From Sphingobacteriaceae bacterium UBA6709 (GTDB lineage Bacteria > Bacteroidota > Bacteroidia > Sphingobacteriales > Sphingobacteriaceae), in contig DKIV01000008.1 in assembly GCA_002454425.1 (NCBI GenBank), positions 1 to 33,471 on the forward strand: a stretch of 33,471 nucleotides of DNA. Direction: 5' to 3'. Under the pieces are notes generated by a model. It did no database searches, was not told the DNA's origin, and worked only from the letters and a program-made list of their open reading frames with translations. This document shows, one piece after another, positions 30,494 through 33,471 of the stretch (the stretch's first letter is position 1; every line of letters begins with the position of its first letter). Position numbers and translations under genes: made by a program.

Positions 30494-30610
30494 ATGATGG
30501 ATAAAGAACCGATTGCCTGCCTCAGCTGCTCCTGCATTTTTAAAAAGTGCTGTAAAAAATATAAAAAGGGAAAACGTTGTAAAGATTGTCCCGGAAAAAA
30601 GAAAAACTGA
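30494..30610 (+). CDS. Small cysteine- and lysine-rich protein, 38 residues
   Basis: A short open frame with tandem ATG codons (30494 and 30497) encodes 38 residues, seven of them cysteine (9, 12, 14, 19, 20, 29, 32) in the arrangement CxxCxC, CC, CxxC, and twelve of them lysine. This spacing suggests a metal-binding knuckle or an iron-sulfur or copper-binding peptide. It lies 36 bases after the uridine kinase-like gene in the same direction and is probably co-transcribed. I do not recognise a named family, though short proteins with CC and CxxCPG ends seem familiar from related genomes. A 7-base inverted repeat (30464-30470/30515-30521) places the start codons in its loop. Confidence 0.6.
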   Translation: MMDKEPIACLSCSCIFKKCCKKYKKGKRCKDCPGKKKN

Positions 30611-30757
30611 CCTTTTTTCAATGTCGCTGCTCCAGCAGGCTTAAATATACTGCCATATTGACGTTTTTTAATTTTTGGAATGAGCCTTGTGCTTGGTCGA
30701 CGGCTGACGGAAACGAATGAAGTCAGTTAAAATTTAAAAATCAAAATTCTATTAGAT

Positions 30758-32641
30758 ATGCAAGAAAAAGGAACTATTTCGATTCACACCGAAAACATCT
30801 TCCCTATCATTAAGAAATTTCTCTACTCCGACAATGAGATCTTCCTCAGAGAACTGGTTTCAAACGCAGTAGACGCTACGCAAAAGATCAAAAGACTTTC
30901 ATCTCTCGGGCAGTACCAGGGCGACCTCGGTCAGCTTCGTGTAGAAGTAAGCCTGAATGAGGAAGCCAAAACCATCACGATCGCCGACCGCGGTATCGGT
31001 ATGACAGCCGAAGAGATCAAAAAGTATATCAATCAGATTGCCTTTTCCGGAGCTACAGAGTTTGTTGAGAAGTTTAAAGAGGCGAAAGATGCCAATGAAC
31101 TTATCGGTAAGTTCGGTTTAGGTTTCTATTCGGCGTTCATGGTCGCCGATAAAGTAGAGATCAATACTCTATCGTATCAGGATGGTGCAACTCCTGCACG
31201 CTGGATCTGTGATGGAAGTACTGAATTCGAAATTCTGCCCGGCGACCGTACAGAACGCGGAACCGAGATCATCCTTCACATAAATGAAGAATCTCAGGAA
31301 TTCCTCTCACAGTCAAAAATTCAGGAAATCCTCGATAAGTATTGCAGCTTCCTCCCTGTGGAAATTAAATTCGGCACCAAAACAGAGACCGAGCCGGATG
31401 GAGAAGACGAAGAGGGTAAGCCTAAATATAAGTCCATTGAAAAAGATAATATTGTCAACAATCCCAATCCGATCTGGACAAAGGCTCCGGCGGATCTGAA
31501 AGACGAAGACTACCTGGCATTTTACAAGGAACTTTACCCCTTCTCTGAAGATCCATTGTTCTGGATCCATCTGAATGTCGATTATCCTTTTAATCTTACC
31601 GGAGTGCTTTACTTCCCTAAGGTTAAAAACGATTTTGAATTCCAACGCAATAAGATTAAGCTCTTCTCCCGTCAGGTATTCATCACTGATGAGGTAAAAG
31701 ATATCGTTCCAGAGTTCCTTATGCTCCTTCATGGCGTTATAGACTCTCCGGATATTCCGCTAAACGTGTCAAGAAGCTTCCTGCAGGCAGATAGCAATGT
31801 AAAGAAGATCAACAACTATATTACGCGTAAGGTTGCCGATAAACTATCCGAATTGTACAAGAAGGACAGAACATCGTTCGAGTCTAAATGGCAGGATATC
31901 GGTCTGTTCGTAAAATACGGAATGATCAGCGAAGAGAAGTTCTATGAAAAAGCAAAAGACTTCGCCCTACTCTCAAATACTGATGGCAAGCATGCTACCC
32001 TCGAAGAATATCGCGAAACAGTAAAGGATACTCAGACAGATAAAGACGGACAGCTCGTATATCTGTATACCAACGATCCTGCGAAACAGGATTCTTATAT
32101 ACAGTCAGCCAAGGCAAAGGGTTACGATGTGCTGTTAATGAACTCGCCGCTTGATAATCACTTCATCAACCAAATGGAGCAAAAGCTCGAGAAGACCTCT
32201 TTAAAACGCGTTGATGCTGATGTTATCGATAAGCTAATCACAAAGAGCGACACGCCTCCGCATATTCTTACAGCTGAACAAGAAACAAAAGTCAAAGAAC
32301 TATTCGAAAGCGCTGTTAATAAAAGTAATATGCGCGTAGAGGTTGAAAGCCTTAGTCCTGATGAGCTACCTGTACATATTACCATGGACGAATTTATGCG
32401 CCGCATGAAAGACATGGCTCAAATGGGTGGCGGAATGAACTTCTATGGTTCTATGCCCGACAGCTACAAGGTTGCCATTAACGGGAACCACCCGCTTATC
32501 GGAAAGATTCTTAGCGCCGACGGCGATGACACAAAGGCAAAGCTTGCTAAACAAGCTATTGACCTGGCATTGTTGTCGCAGGGCTTACTGACAGGTGCTG
32601 ACCTTACGGAATTCGTAAAGAGAAGCGTTGACCTGATCTGA
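30758..32641 (+). CDS. htpG: Hsp90-family molecular chaperone HtpG
   Basis: HtpG is the bacterial Hsp90: a cytoplasmic ATP-driven homodimer that remodels client proteins. At 627 residues it has full length. The GHKL ATP-binding site shows Glu32 and Asn36 (FLRELVSNAVDA), Asp77 and Gly79 (IADRGIGM), and GKFGLGFYSAFMV. The middle domain carries LFSRQVFITDE and the catalytic-loop LNVSRSFLQ with the conserved arginine. A C-terminal dimerisation domain follows (about 510-627). A moderately acidic insert (about 208-226) recalls the charged linker. It has its own leader of about 147 bases and ends in a strong terminator. Confidence 0.97.
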   Translation: MQEKGTISIHTENIFPIIKKFLYSDNEIFLRELVSNAVDATQKIKRLSSLGQYQGDLGQLRVEVSLNEEAKTITIADRGIGMTAEEIKKYINQIAFSGATEFVEKFKEAKDANELIGKFGLGFYSAFMVADKVEINTLSYQDGATPARWICDGSTEFEILPGDRTERGTEIILHINEESQEFLSQSKIQEILDKYCSFLPVEIKFGTKTETEPDGEDEEGKPKYKSIEKDNIVNNPNPIWTKAPADLKDEDYLAFYKELYPFSEDPLFWIHLNVDYPFNLTGVLYFPKVKNDFEFQRNKIKLFSRQVFITDEVKDIVPEFLMLLHGVIDSPDIPLNVSRSFLQADSNVKKINNYITRKVADKLSELYKKDRTSFESKWQDIGLFVKYGMISEEKFYEKAKDFALLSNTDGKHATLEEYRETVKDTQTDKDGQLVYLYTNDPAKQDSYIQSAKAKGYDVLLMNSPLDNHFINQMEQKLEKTSLKRVDADVIDKLITKSDTPPHILTAEQETKVKELFESAVNKSNMRVEVESLSPDELPVHITMDEFMRRMKDMAQMGGGMNFYGSMPDSYKVAINGNHPLIGKILSADGDDTKAKLAKQAIDLALLSQGLLTGADLTEFVKRSVDLI

Positions 32642-32674
32642 TAAAGAAACTCCTGTACCGGAGTCCCATGATTG

Positions 32675-32712
32675 AAAAGTCCCGCCATGCGCCAAGCGTG
32701 TGCGGGACTTTT
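32675..32712. terminator. Terminator of htpG
   Basis: AAAAGTCCCGC (32675-32685) and GCGGGACTTTT (32702-32712) form a perfect 11-base stem with a 16-base loop that can pair partly. It is preceded by a smaller hairpin, ACTCC/GGAGT (32649-32664). The A- and T-flanks allow action on both strands. Confidence 0.88.
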
Positions 32713-33471
32713 CGCTTTAAGACCATCACCGGATGGATCAACACCGCACATTCCAGGGCCCAACACAGCCAGCACAGCACAAGCCGCTTTCGCGCCAACG
32801 CTGCACAGCACATTGAAAATTCGCCGTTTTACGCTAATTTCCATGTCCAGCAGGTAATAAGTCCCCCTCAGCTTTCCCCAAAAAGCCTTAATGAGCAAAT
32901 ACCCGTTACAGGTCAACGCACCGAAAAACGCTCCCACCTGCGCGCAACCACTCCAAAGTTTAGTCCCGCACTGATAATATCCATCCCAACACATCATGTC
33001 GCCGTATCGTGATACTATCAAGCTCATAAATTCTAAAAACCAAAGTATCGCTAGTGCTTTCATAATCGTTATGTTTCTGTTAATCTTCATTCAGGGCAAT
33101 GATGTATAAGTCATCTCCCTGCCGACAGGAACAAAACTCAACAAAGAAAAAACAGGAAACAAGCCTCTATCTATCAATATCTTAAGACAAGTCAAATCCA
33201 CGTATACTTTCGATAATCGCCACTACTCTTCCGGTGCTTGCTCTTTGCTACGTCAGCAGGCAATCGGCTTCAGGACATATCATAAAATGTCGCATAATGT
33301 CCTATAAAAACAGCTGGCTAACACTCAGAAAACCGATGTGGCGCATCCCGATGGTTGATCCATTTATCAGCACTGGCAAGGGTTTGACGGGGAGCAGCTA
33401 CCTACCTGCTCCGAGACTGACTCAGACCAGACTCGAGACACGCTCGAGTGGTGATCGACATTTCATCGACA
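32713..33471. other. Right edge without an assigned gene; repeats and a weak membrane-protein-like frame
   Basis: The minus strand holds a long open frame beginning with ATG at 33090 or 33063. Its first 100 or so residues look hydrophobic (MKALAILWFLEFMSLIVS; AQVGAFFGALTCNGYLLIKAFW) but the frame runs through the htpG terminator and antisense to the end of htpG, so I do not call it as a gene. From 33100 on, three GACAT-like elements on the minus strand (33301-33277) are spaced by 10 bases. Two perfect 7-base hairpins stand at 33391-33412 and 33431-33449, and more GACA copies occur near the very end. I see no RNA gene. Confidence 0.45.

Noticed and set aside
31313..31732. Minus-strand open frame of 139 codons inside htpG
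   Set aside because: It is a shadow of a highly conserved gene.
32604..32813. Minus-strand open frame of 69 codons over the htpG terminator
   Set aside because: It reads through the terminator hairpin and into htpG in a different frame from the longer candidate; nothing supports it.
1..33471. CRISPR arrays, tRNA or rRNA genes
   Set aside because: I saw no regularly spaced identical repeats of suitable length, and no cloverleaf-like or rRNA-like segments on either strand; weak cases could be missed without a scan.

Overview
The window reads as chromosomal DNA of a Bacteroidota bacterium, most likely in or near the Sphingobacteriaceae (Pedobacter-like). Pointers are the HtpG N-terminus, a TonB-receptor-like outer-membrane protein with a carboxypeptidase-regulatory domain, a PorT-like barrel, a large Omp85-type barrel with a kinase-like domain, a DUF4905-like protein, and the general lack of strong Shine-Dalgarno sites. 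The taxonomic call rests on protein recognition alone. I see no tRNA, rRNA, CRISPR array, phage module or intact transposase gene. Both ends are non-coding and carry related phased GACAT repeats, so the window may be a contig that broke at repeated elements.

Layout. 1-579: non-coding. 0.6-3.5 kb: prmC (-), ribD (+), a cupin (+), two hairpins and a small hypothetical gene (+). 3.5-6.7 kb: a minus-strand thiamin-precursor salvage operon thiM-thiE-thiD-tenA led by a TPP riboswitch. 6.7-8.8 kb: aroQ (-), a Xer-type recombinase (+) and a lipoprotein resembling the PliI lysozyme inhibitors (+). 8.8-12.8 kb: a D-2-hydroxyacid dehydrogenase (-), a thioesterase (+), adenine deaminase (-) and a small barrel protein (-). 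13.1-14.7 kb: a GH13 alpha-glucosidase (+). 14.7-20.7 kb: a minus-strand envelope operon of three genes: a TonB-receptor-like barrel, an SdiA-regulated-type propeller lipoprotein, and a kinase-like/Omp85 fusion. 21.0-24.6 kb: a plus-strand run of a SpmA/SpmB-type membrane protein, methylglyoxal synthase and an S9 peptidase. 24.7-26.0 kb: an A+T-rich islet with an orphan ECF sigma factor. 26.0-28.0 kb: dps and an NfeD-type protease (-). 27.9-32.6 kb: DUF4905-like, LysM/RlpA-like, uridine kinase-like, a 38-residue cysteine-rich ORF, and htpG (+). 32.6-33.5 kb: terminator, then mostly unassigned DNA.

How the genes work together. The thi operon recycles thiazole (ThiM) and pyrimidine (TenA, ThiD) moieties and joins them (ThiE); no de novo thiamin genes lie here. 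The envelope operon is the best candidate for an undescribed system: a receptor-like barrel, a surface or periplasmic propeller lipoprotein, and an Omp85 barrel whose exported N-terminal part carries DRHxxN and DRD motifs of HipA/FAM20/PI-kinase-like folds. The remaining genes are mostly housekeeping or stress functions.

Several ORFs that begin at TTG were trimmed to an internal ATG (thiE, the thioesterase, ade, the SpmA/B-type gene, the sigma factor, the NfeD protease, the SdiA-type lipoprotein). ribD is the exception, where the TTG fits the family better.
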